Assembly: GCA_018883625.1 (NCBI GenBank)
Contig: JAHLFV010000161.1
Coordinates: 1 to 13,596, forward strand
Direction: 5' to 3'
From: Candidatus Treponema excrementipullorum
GTDB lineage: Bacteria > Spirochaetota > Spirochaetia > Treponematales > Treponemataceae
Length of the DNA: 13,596 nucleotides
Shown here: piece by piece, positions 6,821 to 13,371 of the stretch
Layout: every line of letters begins with the position of its first letter
Numbering within the stretch: position 1 is the stretch's first letter
Program-made: the position numbers and the translations under genes
Notes under the pieces: generated by a model
The model's database searches: none
What the model was told of the DNA's origin: nothing
Seen by the model: only the letters and a program-made list of their open reading frames with translations

Positions 6821-7396
6821 TTATTTCTGCTTGTTATAGTATTGTTCCACTGTTATTTGAGTAGGTTCAGACGTTATTTTGATATCACCTTCGAATGTAT
6901 CCACCGCAAGAACCATCTTAACATCTTCCCAGTTAGGATCCCCTTCTTTAACTGTTGCTGTTACCTTAAGCTTTGTTTTGTCGGCATTTACCTCCATGTA
7001 CCCAAATGCGCTAATAATTTCCACAGGTACCTGACCGTTTTTCAAAATAGTTTCAATTTCATCCTTAGGAATAGTTTCATCCAGTTGCAGCACACCATCA
7101 ATTTTCTGCACGATACTTACTTCCCAATCTACTGTGGGATAAGTAAGTATCGTTTCCATAGTCGTTTGGAATGTTTCACCTTCCTGTATAATTGTTGCAG
7201 ATGCCGAAGACTTCCATACGCCCTCCAGACCGTCAACAGTTTCTACTTTTGTCCAAGTGTCACCGGGATTACTGGGATTGTTTCCGGGATTACTGGGATT
7301 GTTTCCGGAATTACTTGTGGGCTGGTCACATCCAATTAAAACCATTGCTGCCAAAGCTAATAAGGCAACAGCACATACTACATGTAACTTTTTCAT
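6821..7396 (-). CDS. Putative lipoprotein of unknown function
   Basis: Protein of 191 residues. A basic start (MKKLH) and hydrophobic stretch to residue 22 end in the lipobox LIGC, so Cys23 should be lipidated and the mature protein anchored to a membrane. A flexible Asn/Pro/Gly/Ser linker (about 24-46) with two GNNPSNP copies follows. The rest (about 47-191) alternates short Thr/Val/Ile strands with charged turns, typical of a small beta-rich domain. The mature domain opens with GVW in LEGVWKSS, which resembles the Gly-x-Trp of lipocalin-type barrels; this is only a hint. The start is the ATG at 7396 with AGGAGGT 5 nt upstream; the frame extends 10 codons further but that peptide is not signal-like. 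It is monocistronic, convergent with the fusion gene. I do not recognise a named family. Confidence 0.85.
   Translation of the reverse strand: MKKLHVVCAVALLALAAMVLIGCDQPTSNSGNNPSNPGNNPSNPGDTWTKVETVDGLEGVWKSSASATIIQEGETFQTTMETILTYPTVDWEVSIVQKIDGVLQLDETIPKDEIETILKNGQVPVEIISAFGYMEVNADKTKLKVTATVKEGDPNWEDVKMVLAVDTFEGDIKITSEPTQITVEQYYNKQK
7263..7315. repeat. 21-bp tandem repeat in the lipoprotein linker
   Basis: Two identical adjacent 21-bp units (7263-7283 and 7284-7304, beginning CCGGGATTACTGGG on the plus strand) and a partial, diverged third (7305-7315). The period is seven codons, so gain or loss of units keeps the frame and only changes linker length (GNNPSNP on the protein). Confidence 0.85.
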
Positions 7397-7427
7397 GCAG
7401 TACCTCCTAGTTATTTGATAATTCACT

Positions 7428-7451
7428 TTGACATTTTTTTTTTTGTGTCAA
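7428..7451. repeat. TTGACA - T-tract - TGTCAA inverted repeat upstream of the lipoprotein gene
   Basis: TTGACA at 7428-7433 and TGTCAA at 7446-7451 flank a run of 11 T. On each strand the far arm reads as a consensus -35 hexamer, but I found no good -10 at 16-18 bp in either direction. It may be part of the lipoprotein promoter or an operator; the surrounding 200 bp (7397-7607) are AT-rich and hold no gene I can support. Confidence 0.4.
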
Positions 7452-7607
7452 GAAAAGCTGTTCTATTTTTTAGAAAATAAACAATAAAATACTCAACACA
7501 AAAACCGAAAACTACAAAATGGTACGGTGTAACAGAGATTGTAATAGTGCCGTCTTTTTATTATTAAAACTTTGTATGATAACCGGAAAGCACACCGGGA
7601 TTAGGTT

Positions 7608-8234
7608 TTACTCTCGGTATACTTTTACCAATAGCAGACAGCCTTCCTGCGTTGTAACTTCAGCCATTTTGCCGGGCAACACTTGGTTACTGATACCGTA
7701 CTGGTAATCCCAGGTTATCTCTGCATGTTCCAAAGGGTATTGTGCATTTTTGATAGTAATCCCTTTGGCTTTTCCGTCTATATTCAGCACAGAAAAATAT
7801 TGTACGTTATCATGGATAAAGCAAGGCTCGGAGGACACTATTTCTATGGAAGAATAATCGTCTATAATCAGGGCTTTTTTCCCCAGTCCCGCAAGGTACA
7901 GCAGGGCGGAAATATTTCCCAAACTGTGGTCAAAGCGGCCGCCTATGACACCTATCAGTAGAAAATCTTCAAAACCCCGTTTTACACCTTCTTTTACTCC
8001 AAAAAAGGTATCGGTGTCGTCCTTTTCCCGAGGCAATACAATGGTTTCTGTTTCTGTTTTGGGATTATCCCAGGAGTCAAAATCTCCTACCAGTAAGTCA
8101 GGTGTTACCTGTAAGGATTGTCTGTGCTTTAATCCGCCGTCGCAAAAAATGTAAAAATCATCGGGAAGCAGATGCTGTCTTATCCATTGGTAATCCTGTA
8201 TGGGGGCACCGCCAATTATTACACAACGTCTCAT
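7608..8234 (-). CDS. thiN: Thiamine pyrophosphokinase
   Basis: Protein of 208 residues, the usual length. It transfers pyrophosphate from ATP to thiamine, making the cofactor thiamine pyrophosphate. Family motifs appear in order: CDGGLKH (31-37), GDFDS (50-54, metal and phosphate binding), KDDTD (71-75), and GGRFDHSLGN (98-107). A C-terminal beta-rich half carries the thiamine-binding Ser-Asn (GISNQV, 180-185). ATG at 8234 is 3 nt after the rsuA stop and has no clear SD, so translation is probably coupled to rsuA. Downstream of its stop I see no convincing terminator. No other thiamine-synthesis gene is nearby; the enzyme suggests use of imported or salvaged thiamine. Gene neighbours gltA and rsuA are not functionally linked in an obvious way. 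Confidence 0.95.
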   Translation of the reverse strand: MRRCVIIGGAPIQDYQWIRQHLLPDDFYIFCDGGLKHRQSLQVTPDLLVGDFDSWDNPKTETETIVLPREKDDTDTFFGVKEGVKRGFEDFLLIGVIGGRFDHSLGNISALLYLAGLGKKALIIDDYSSIEIVSSEPCFIHDNVQYFSVLNIDGKAKGITIKNAQYPLEHAEITWDYQYGISNQVLPGKMAEVTTQEGCLLLVKVYRE

Positions 8235-8237
8235 ATC

Positions 8238-9191
8238 TTATTCTAAAAGGAGAATTTCCTCTTCCCGCAACTCTCTGTACTGCCCCGGCTGCAAGGTTTC
8301 ATCCAAGTGTAGTTCTGCTATGGCTTGCCGTTTAAGATATAGTACTTTGTTTCCCAAAGCTGCCATCATACGTTTTACTTGATGATATCGACCTTCAGTT
8401 ATAACCAACGTACATTCCAAAGGAGAAATCCAAGTAAGAGCAGCCGGTTTACACAAGTATTCCTCATCATTGCCTTCAGGTGCGATAAGAATTCCTTTTT
8501 CTGCCTGCAGACTGTATGTTTTTTGCTCCTCCGGCGACACGGGGGTCTCCAACCGGATGTAATAGGTTTTGGTGACGTGACTTTTAGGTGAAATAAGCCG
8601 ATGAGTTAATCCACCGTCGGTGGTCAACAACAACAATCCTTCCGTGTCTATATCAAGACGCCCCACCAAGTGCAACTCACCGGAAATAATACTTTGACGG
8701 ATGGGAGCCAGAATATCAGCGTCTGCATCGGAACCGACGGGGGCGATAAAGTCGGAACCGACAGAGTCGCTAAAGTCGGTACCGACCTTGTCGGTATCGA
8801 CAGAATCAGCACCGACCTTGTCGGTACCGACCTTGTCGGTATCGACTTCGTCGGTGTCGGACTCAGAACAGCTCATCTCAGTAGGGACTTTTCTCAAAGG
8901 AGTAACCGGTGGAGTTTCCTGTAACAGGTCAAAAACGGTTTTGTGCAATCCGTCTTTTGCAGAACAGACAACTCCGGCACATTTATTCATCATAAAATAG
9001 TAATGGGTTTTTAATACAAGTGTTTTTCCCTCTACCGTCAGTACGTCGGTACTCGTTTCTATGTGAGTCTCCGGTGCTTTACAAACTGCACCGTTAACAC
9101 CCACCAGCCCCTGTCGTATCAGGCGTCGGGCATCTTTTCTTGTACCGAAACCCTGTTTTGCCAGTATTTTATCCAGTCGCTCCTGAGCCAC
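8238..9191 (-). CDS. rsuA: RsuA-type 16S rRNA pseudouridine synthase with a repeat insertion
   Basis: Protein of 317 residues, against about 230-240 for ordinary RsuA. An S4 RNA-binding domain (about 3-50, RLDKILAKQGFGTRKDARRL) is followed by the catalytic domain: YFMMNKCAGVVCS (65-77), GRLDIDTEGLLLL (177-189) with Asp180 as the expected catalytic residue, and EGRYHQVKRMMAALGN (266-281). The last motif matches RsuA (16S U516) better than RluB, E or F. The extra length is an Asp/Thr/Val/Gly-rich repeat at about 95-170, inserted between VFDLL and the catalytic GRLD. The frame is open to 9335 inside gltA, but the S4 domain needs a start near 9191; I chose GTG at 9191, 10 nt after the gltA stop with a weak AGGGCGG upstream. 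The start is therefore less certain than the function. Confidence 0.88.
   Translation of the reverse strand: MAQERLDKILAKQGFGTRKDARRLIRQGLVGVNGAVCKAPETHIETSTDVLTVEGKTLVLKTHYYFMMNKCAGVVCSAKDGLHKTVFDLLQETPPVTPLRKVPTEMSCSESDTDEVDTDKVGTDKVGADSVDTDKVGTDFSDSVGSDFIAPVGSDADADILAPIRQSIISGELHLVGRLDIDTEGLLLLTTDGGLTHRLISPKSHVTKTYYIRLETPVSPEEQKTYSLQAEKGILIAPEGNDEEYLCKPAALTWISPLECTLVITEGRYHQVKRMMAALGNKVLYLKRQAIAELHLDETLQPGQYRELREEEILLLE
8727..8862. repeat. In-frame palindromic tandem repeat inside rsuA (24-bp then 15-bp period)
   Basis: The core GTCGGTACCGAC is a perfect 12-bp palindrome and occurs exactly at 8775-8786 and 8820-8831. Variants with one or more changes begin at 8727, 8751, 8790, 8805, 8835 and 8850. 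The first three cores are 24 bp apart; from 8775 on the spacing is 15 bp. Both periods are multiples of three, so the frame is kept; the protein reads as VGTDK / VDTDK-type five-residue units. Confidence 0.9.
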
Positions 9192-9201
9192 AACTACCGC
9201 C

Positions 9202-10560
9202 CTATGTTCTGTCTTCCATGGGAATGAACTCTTTTGATGGCAAAACACTCTTGTAAGCAGGACGGTAAATTCTTCCTCCGGCAATAACTTCTTCCATGCG
9301 GTGAGCAGCCCAACCGGCAATTCGAGATATAGCAAATATAGGTGTGTACAGCTCTCTGGGAATATTCAGCATACTGTATACAAAGCCAGAATAAAAATCC
9401 ACGTTTGTACAGATTTTTTTGTCGCTGTTTTTTTCTTCCTGAATAACAAGGGGAGCCAGACGGTCTATGGTCTTATAGAAATTATACTCGTCCATAAAAC
9501 CTTTTTCTTTTGCCAATTCTCCGGCTTTTTCTCTGAGCAAAATTGCTCTGGGGTCGGAAATAGTGTAGACTGCATGTCCCTGTCCGTAAATCAAACCGGA
9601 ACGGTCATTGGCTTCTTTTCTGACAATTTTACGTAAGTAGGCTTTGATTTCTTCTTCGTTGCCCCAATCTTTTACATTTTCTTTGATGTTATCCATCATT
9701 TCCATCACTTTGATATTGGCACCACCGTGACGGCGTCCTTTTAAAGACCCTACAGCTGAGGCAATGGCTGAATAGGTATCTGTGTCTGTGGAAGATACAA
9801 CGTGGATAGAGAAAGTTGAATTGTTACCGCCTCCGTGTTCTGCGTGTAAGATCAAAGCCAAATCTAAGGTTTCTGCTTCCAGTTTGGTATAATGTTTATC
9901 TGAACGAATAAGTCTTAAAAAGTTTTCTGCCGTAGATAATTCCGGTACAGGATTGTGGATATACATACTGCGACCGTCGTAATACCGACGTTTTGCCTGA
10001 TAAGCATAGGCTGAAAAAGTCGAAAATCGTGCTATCAACTCTATACATTGACGAAGAATATTTGACACGCTGAAATCTTCTGCATGGCTGTCGTAAGAAT
10101 AACTTGCCAGTACGCTTCGGGCTAACTTGTTCATGATGTCCGGAGAAGGAGCTTTCATTATCATATCTTCCGTAAAGTTATCCGGTAAAGTACGGCGGGA
10201 ACCTAACAAGGTTTTAAACTCCTGCAACTGTTGGACTGTAGGCAATTCTCCAAAAAGCAATAGATAGGCTGTTTGTTCAAAACCAAATTCATCGTGACTG
10301 ACGGTATCCCGTATTAAATCTTCTATATCATAACCACGATAAATAAGTTTACCGGGCACGGCGATTTTTTTACCGTCCCGGACTTCATATCCCACAACAT
10401 CCCCTACTTGGGTAAGTCCAACCAAAACACCCCGTCCGTCAGAATACCGTAAACCCCGCTTTACGTCATATTCCTGATACAGGTTCGGATTGATTTGATC
10501 GTTTAGCTCTACCTTGAGAGATAATTTTTGAACCATGAGATTTTCGAATTTTTCTTCCAA
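9202..10560 (-). CDS. gltA: Citrate synthase
   Basis: Protein of 452 residues of the Si-citrate/2-methylcitrate synthase family; condenses acetyl-CoA with oxaloacetate. Active-site residues are visible: His239/His242 in LHAEHGGGNNSTF, His278 in KGRRHGGAN, His329 in GQGHAVYTISDPRA and Asp388 in NVDFYSGFVY. The N-terminal YRGYDIEDL (74-82) is also typical. No NADH-binding zinc domain of the enterobacterial type is evident. The frame opens at 10626, but GGAGGT at 10572-10567 lies 6 nt before a TTG at 10560, and the promoter -10 is inside the longer frame, so TTG is the likely start. In organisms without a full Krebs cycle the enzyme usually feeds 2-oxoglutarate and glutamate synthesis; no aconitase or isocitrate dehydrogenase gene is in view. 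First gene of gltA-rsuA-thiN. Confidence 0.93.
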   Translation of the reverse strand: MEEKFENLMVQKLSLKVELNDQINPNLYQEYDVKRGLRYSDGRGVLVGLTQVGDVVGYEVRDGKKIAVPGKLIYRGYDIEDLIRDTVSHDEFGFEQTAYLLLFGELPTVQQLQEFKTLLGSRRTLPDNFTEDMIMKAPSPDIMNKLARSVLASYSYDSHAEDFSVSNILRQCIELIARFSTFSAYAYQAKRRYYDGRSMYIHNPVPELSTAENFLRLIRSDKHYTKLEAETLDLALILHAEHGGGNNSTFSIHVVSSTDTDTYSAIASAVGSLKGRRHGGANIKVMEMMDNIKENVKDWGNEEEIKAYLRKIVRKEANDRSGLIYGQGHAVYTISDPRAILLREKAGELAKEKGFMDEYNFYKTIDRLAPLVIQEEKNSDKKICTNVDFYSGFVYSMLNIPRELYTPIFAISRIAGWAAHRMEEVIAGGRIYRPAYKSVLPSKEFIPMEDRT

Positions 10561-10572
10561 TGTGCAACCTCC
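10558..10572 (-). promoter_or_regulatory. Shine-Dalgarno site deciding a TTG start for gltA
   Basis: GGAGGT (10572-10567), spacer TGCACA, then TTG (10560-10558). The in-frame ATG codons at 10584 and 10536 have no SD, and 10584 lies upstream of or at the predicted transcript start. Confidence 0.75.
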
Positions 10573-10584
10573 GACAGATAGCAT

Positions 10585-10613
10585 AGTATACAGAAAATGC
10601 CATCTTAGGGCAA
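10585..10613 (-). promoter_or_regulatory. Sigma-70-type promoter for gltA-rsuA-thiN
   Basis: Minus-strand -35 TTGCCC (10613-10608, four of six) and -10 TATACT (10590-10585, five of six) with a 17-bp spacer. The predicted start is near 10578, about 18 nt before the TTG start and just ahead of the GGAGGT. Confidence 0.6.
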
Positions 10614-10728
10614 CAGAAGGGAACATTTTACATGTTATTCCGTATTCTTCATCAAAAACTGTATGTATACCGCTATAAGCTAAAGTAAATTATCTCAGTG
10701 CTTTTTGATAGCTTGCTTGTATATGAGC

Positions 10729-10754
10729 CATGCTATAGGTATGCAGGGTAGCAT
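10729..10754 (-). other. Stem-loop after deoD
   Basis: CATGCTA and TAGCATG form a perfect 7-bp inverted repeat around a loop of about 12 nt, a dozen bases past the deoD stop. There is no T-run on either side, so it may be an mRNA 3'-end structure rather than an intrinsic terminator. The rest of the 205-bp gap holds the gltA promoter and nothing else I can support. Confidence 0.4.
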
Positions 10755-10765
10755 GAGCGGAGGTT

Positions 10766-11494
10766 TTACCTTGAAGTCTGACGGGCGGTCTCTAAAGCCA
10801 CCGTGAACATAGGTTCCAATGCTGTTATCCGTTCTTCAGCCGGCAAACCGTCCCCGGTAACACAGGAATCCGTTACCGTAAGAACAGACAAAGCCTGTTT
10901 TTTTAGGTACGCTGCAGTACAGTACAGGGCATAGGTTTCCATGTCTTGAGCCAAACAGTTCATCTTTGCCCAGGGTTCCCAAGAAGCTTTTTCTCCCAAA
11001 GCATTGTAAGAAGAAAACATATCTGATGAAAAAATCCCGCCGGCGGTAAACAGCATCTTATTTTTCTGTGCAATTTCCACCGACTTTTGGAAGAGATTAA
11101 AAGAGGCACAGGGGGAATATGTTCCCGGTAATTGGTACTGGTAAGCAAACCGGGAATCGGTAGAAGCTGTCATGGCAAATACCAATGTGCCGGGTTTTGT
11201 ATTCTCTTGCAAACCGCCGGCGGTTCCGATGCGAATAATCCGTTCTACTCCGTAAAAAGAGAACAATTCGTAGGAATAAATTCCTGCCGAAGGGCCTCCC
11301 ATACCGGAACCCATAACAGAGACAGGAATCCCCTGATAGGTACCGGTAAATCCCAACATATTCCGTACTCCCGTTACCTGTCGACTGTTTTCTAAATACT
11401 GCTCTGCCACATACTGAGCCCGTAATGGATCTCCCGGTAACAATACCACCGGGGCGATGTCATGTAATTCTGCTTTGTTGTGAGGGGTTGCCAT
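10766..11494 (-). CDS. deoD: Purine-nucleoside phosphorylase, DeoD type
   Basis: Protein of 242 residues, the size of the hexameric bacterial enzyme that cleaves purine (deoxy)nucleosides with phosphate to base and (deoxy)ribose 1-phosphate. It starts MATPHNKAE with the conserved His5. The phosphate site is PGDPLRA (20-26) with Arg25, Arg44 and Arg88 (IRIGTAGG); Met185-Glu186 bind the sugar. Asp209 (TVTDS) and Arg222 (AEER) are the general-acid pair of DeoD. The segment after Asp209 (SCVTGDG) differs from the E. coli HIRTHEQ, so base preference may differ. Start: ATG at 11494 with AAAGGAG upstream. It lies 93 nt after ade; I found no good promoter or terminator between them, so ade-deoD is probably one purine-salvage transcript. 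Confidence 0.95.
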   Translation of the reverse strand: MATPHNKAELHDIAPVVLLPGDPLRAQYVAEQYLENSRQVTGVRNMLGFTGTYQGIPVSVMGSGMGGPSAGIYSYELFSFYGVERIIRIGTAGGLQENTKPGTLVFAMTASTDSRFAYQYQLPGTYSPCASFNLFQKSVEIAQKNKMLFTAGGIFSSDMFSSYNALGEKASWEPWAKMNCLAQDMETYALYCTAAYLKKQALSVLTVTDSCVTGDGLPAEERITALEPMFTVALETARQTSR

Positions 11495-11587
11495 TATTTT
11501 ACTCCTTTGTAAGCTAAAAATTGTTCCGTTTTCTAATAAGCTTGTCTGTTATTTTTTTTACTTTCGAGGTATTTTGTAGTCTCAAAA

Positions 11588-13315
11588 CTATCCGTTACAG
11601 TCTGTAAAACTAAAAGAATCCACGTTGAATAAACCTTCGGGAGTCAGTTTTATGTGGGGTATTACCGGTAAACACAAAAAAGACAGGCTCATAAAAGGGT
11701 CAATATTTCTGTTAATACCTAAAAGGTTGTGAGCCAGTTCCGTAAGATGGTCTACACCTTTACTTACTTCAAAAGCACTTGTATCCGACATGATCCCTGC
11801 AATAGGTAAAGCAACTGTGTCCACCACTTTACCCCGATGTACCAAAGTAAGACCTCCGCCTTGATGTTCCAGCTCCTGTAAAGCCAGCAAAATGTCTCTG
11901 TCGTTATCCCCCGCTACTACCAGATTATGGGAATCGTGCGCCACCGTTGTGGCAACAGCCCCTTCTGTAACACCGTAATTTTCTATCAAAGCACAGCCGA
12001 TTTTTCCCGTTGCCCTATGACGCTCCACTACCACTAACTTTTGTACCGGCACGGCAGAGTCAAAGGCAAAGGCTCCGTTTTTAACAGCAACGGTACGAGT
12101 CACGCAGTCAGTAACCAATGAATGACTGTGTAAACTGATAACTTTGGCTTGGGACGTTTTAAGGGGGACTTGTAATATTTTTTCAGTTACGGGAGCGATG
12201 TTCACAGAATGGGTCACGGCTTTATCCACCCGATTACTTACAGGGAATAGGGCTTTTCCTCCTTGAGCCACCAACTGACCGTTGATAAAAACCATTTGTG
12301 CATCAAAATTTTCCAAATCGTCAAACAGCACTATGTCTGCCAAATATCCCGGGGCAATCAACCCTGTATTTTTTAATCGGTAACACTCCGCCGCATTGAT
12401 AGTTGCCATGGCAATGGCAGAAAAAACATCAACTCCTGCTTTTACTGCAATTTTTACGTTGTGATTGATATGACCGTGACGCAAAATATCTCCGGCGTGT
12501 TTGTCATCGGAACAAAAAGCACATCGACGGCTGTTGGCTTTTGTAACTGCCGGCAATAGTTTTTCCAAATCCTGTGCGGCGGAACCTTGACGTAGCAATA
12601 CGTACATTCCCCGTTTTAACCGAGCCCGCACTTCTTCCGGAGTGGTACACTCGTGATCCGTAGTGATACCGCCTACCCGATACGCATTAAGAAGTTTCCC
12701 GGAAAGTCCCGGGGCGTGACCGTCTATGGGTTTACCGGCGTTTATGGCAGCGGAAAGTTTTTCCAAAACCTGTTCCTGTGTACCATATACTCCCGGGCCA
12801 TTCATCATTTCTCCCAAACCTAAAATGCTTTTTTCTCCCAAAAGACTTTCAATACTTTCACTATCCAGTACAGCCCCGCTGTTTTCAAAATCCACTGCCG
12901 GTACGCAGGATGGCGCCATAAAGTGAGCCTTTAAAGGACTGCGCCGGGCAGAGTTTATCATAAACTGTAAACCATCAATACCTTTTACGTTAGCAATTTC
13001 ATGGGGATCTGCTACAACTGTGGTAGTTCCTAAGGGAATAACCATTTCTCCGTAGGCTTCCGGAGTACACATGGCAGACTCTATGTGTACATGGGCATCA
13101 ATAAACCCGCTGACGGCGTACCGTCCTTCACCGTCAATTTCTTTTTCACCGTGATAATCCCCTATTCCTACAATGAATCCTCCATATACGGCAATACTGC
13201 CTTCACTGATAGTTTGAGAAATAGGATCTACAATACGACAGTTACGGATTACTATATCTGCCGGCAACTCGCCGGAAGCGACTTTAATAATATGTGACAG
13301 TTTACGGGTATTCAT
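11588..13315 (-). CDS. ade: Adenine deaminase
   Basis: Protein of 575 residues, the normal length for bacterial adenine deaminase of the amidohydrolase superfamily; converts adenine to hypoxanthine and ammonia. Metal and catalytic motifs in order: FIDAHVHIES (71-80; His75, His77), DPHEIANV (103-110), GLGEMM (166-171; Glu169), DGHAPG (198-203; His200), TDHECT (219-224; His221) and CSDDKH (268-273; Asp270). The C-terminal lid domain (about 380-575) includes VAHDSHNLVVAGDN and ends with VDSFSFTDCNG. The ATG at 13315 aligns with the usual family N-terminus and has no SD; a promoter -10 box ends only 6 nt upstream, which suggests a leaderless mRNA. With deoD downstream, the pair can take adenosine to adenine and then to hypoxanthine. 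Confidence 0.97.
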   Translation of the reverse strand: MNTRKLSHIIKVASGELPADIVIRNCRIVDPISQTISEGSIAVYGGFIVGIGDYHGEKEIDGEGRYAVSGFIDAHVHIESAMCTPEAYGEMVIPLGTTTVVADPHEIANVKGIDGLQFMINSARRSPLKAHFMAPSCVPAVDFENSGAVLDSESIESLLGEKSILGLGEMMNGPGVYGTQEQVLEKLSAAINAGKPIDGHAPGLSGKLLNAYRVGGITTDHECTTPEEVRARLKRGMYVLLRQGSAAQDLEKLLPAVTKANSRRCAFCSDDKHAGDILRHGHINHNVKIAVKAGVDVFSAIAMATINAAECYRLKNTGLIAPGYLADIVLFDDLENFDAQMVFINGQLVAQGGKALFPVSNRVDKAVTHSVNIAPVTEKILQVPLKTSQAKVISLHSHSLVTDCVTRTVAVKNGAFAFDSAVPVQKLVVVERHRATGKIGCALIENYGVTEGAVATTVAHDSHNLVVAGDNDRDILLALQELEHQGGGLTLVHRGKVVDTVALPIAGIMSDTSAFEVSKGVDHLTELAHNLLGINRNIDPFMSLSFLCLPVIPHIKLTPEGLFNVDSFSFTDCNG

Positions 13316-13321
13316 AAACTA

Positions 13322-13350
13322 ATGATACGTCCACAGGAAAAGAAAATCAA
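13322..13350 (-). promoter_or_regulatory. Promoter for ade, placed for a leaderless mRNA
   Basis: Minus-strand -35 TTGATT (13350-13345, four of six) and -10 TATCAT (13327-13322, five of six) with a 17-bp spacer. The -10 is followed by TAGTTT and then the ATG, so the expected transcription start falls on or next to the A of the start codon. Confidence 0.5.
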
Positions 13351-13371
13351 GTTTTTTCTTGCCCGACGGAA

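Noticed and set aside
6842..7339. 165-codon plus-strand frame antisense to the lipoprotein
   Set aside because: The minus-strand frame has a good SD, signal peptide, lipobox and terminator; the plus frame has none of these.
8727..8862. CRISPR-like array of palindromic repeats
   Set aside because: Spacers are only 3 to 12 bp, units are in frame within rsuA, and no cas gene is present.
8701..9000. 99-codon Ser/Thr/Pro-rich plus-strand frame across the repeat
   Set aside because: It is the antisense reading of the rsuA tandem repeat; no SD or family pattern supports it.
9192..9335. N-terminal extension of RsuA
   Set aside because: It overlaps the conserved C-terminal coding part of gltA by 134 nt, and the S4 domain begins right after the GTG at 9191.
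10674..10760. Intrinsic terminator for deoD
   Set aside because: The stem-loop at 10729-10754 has no T-run after it, so I list it only as a stem-loop.
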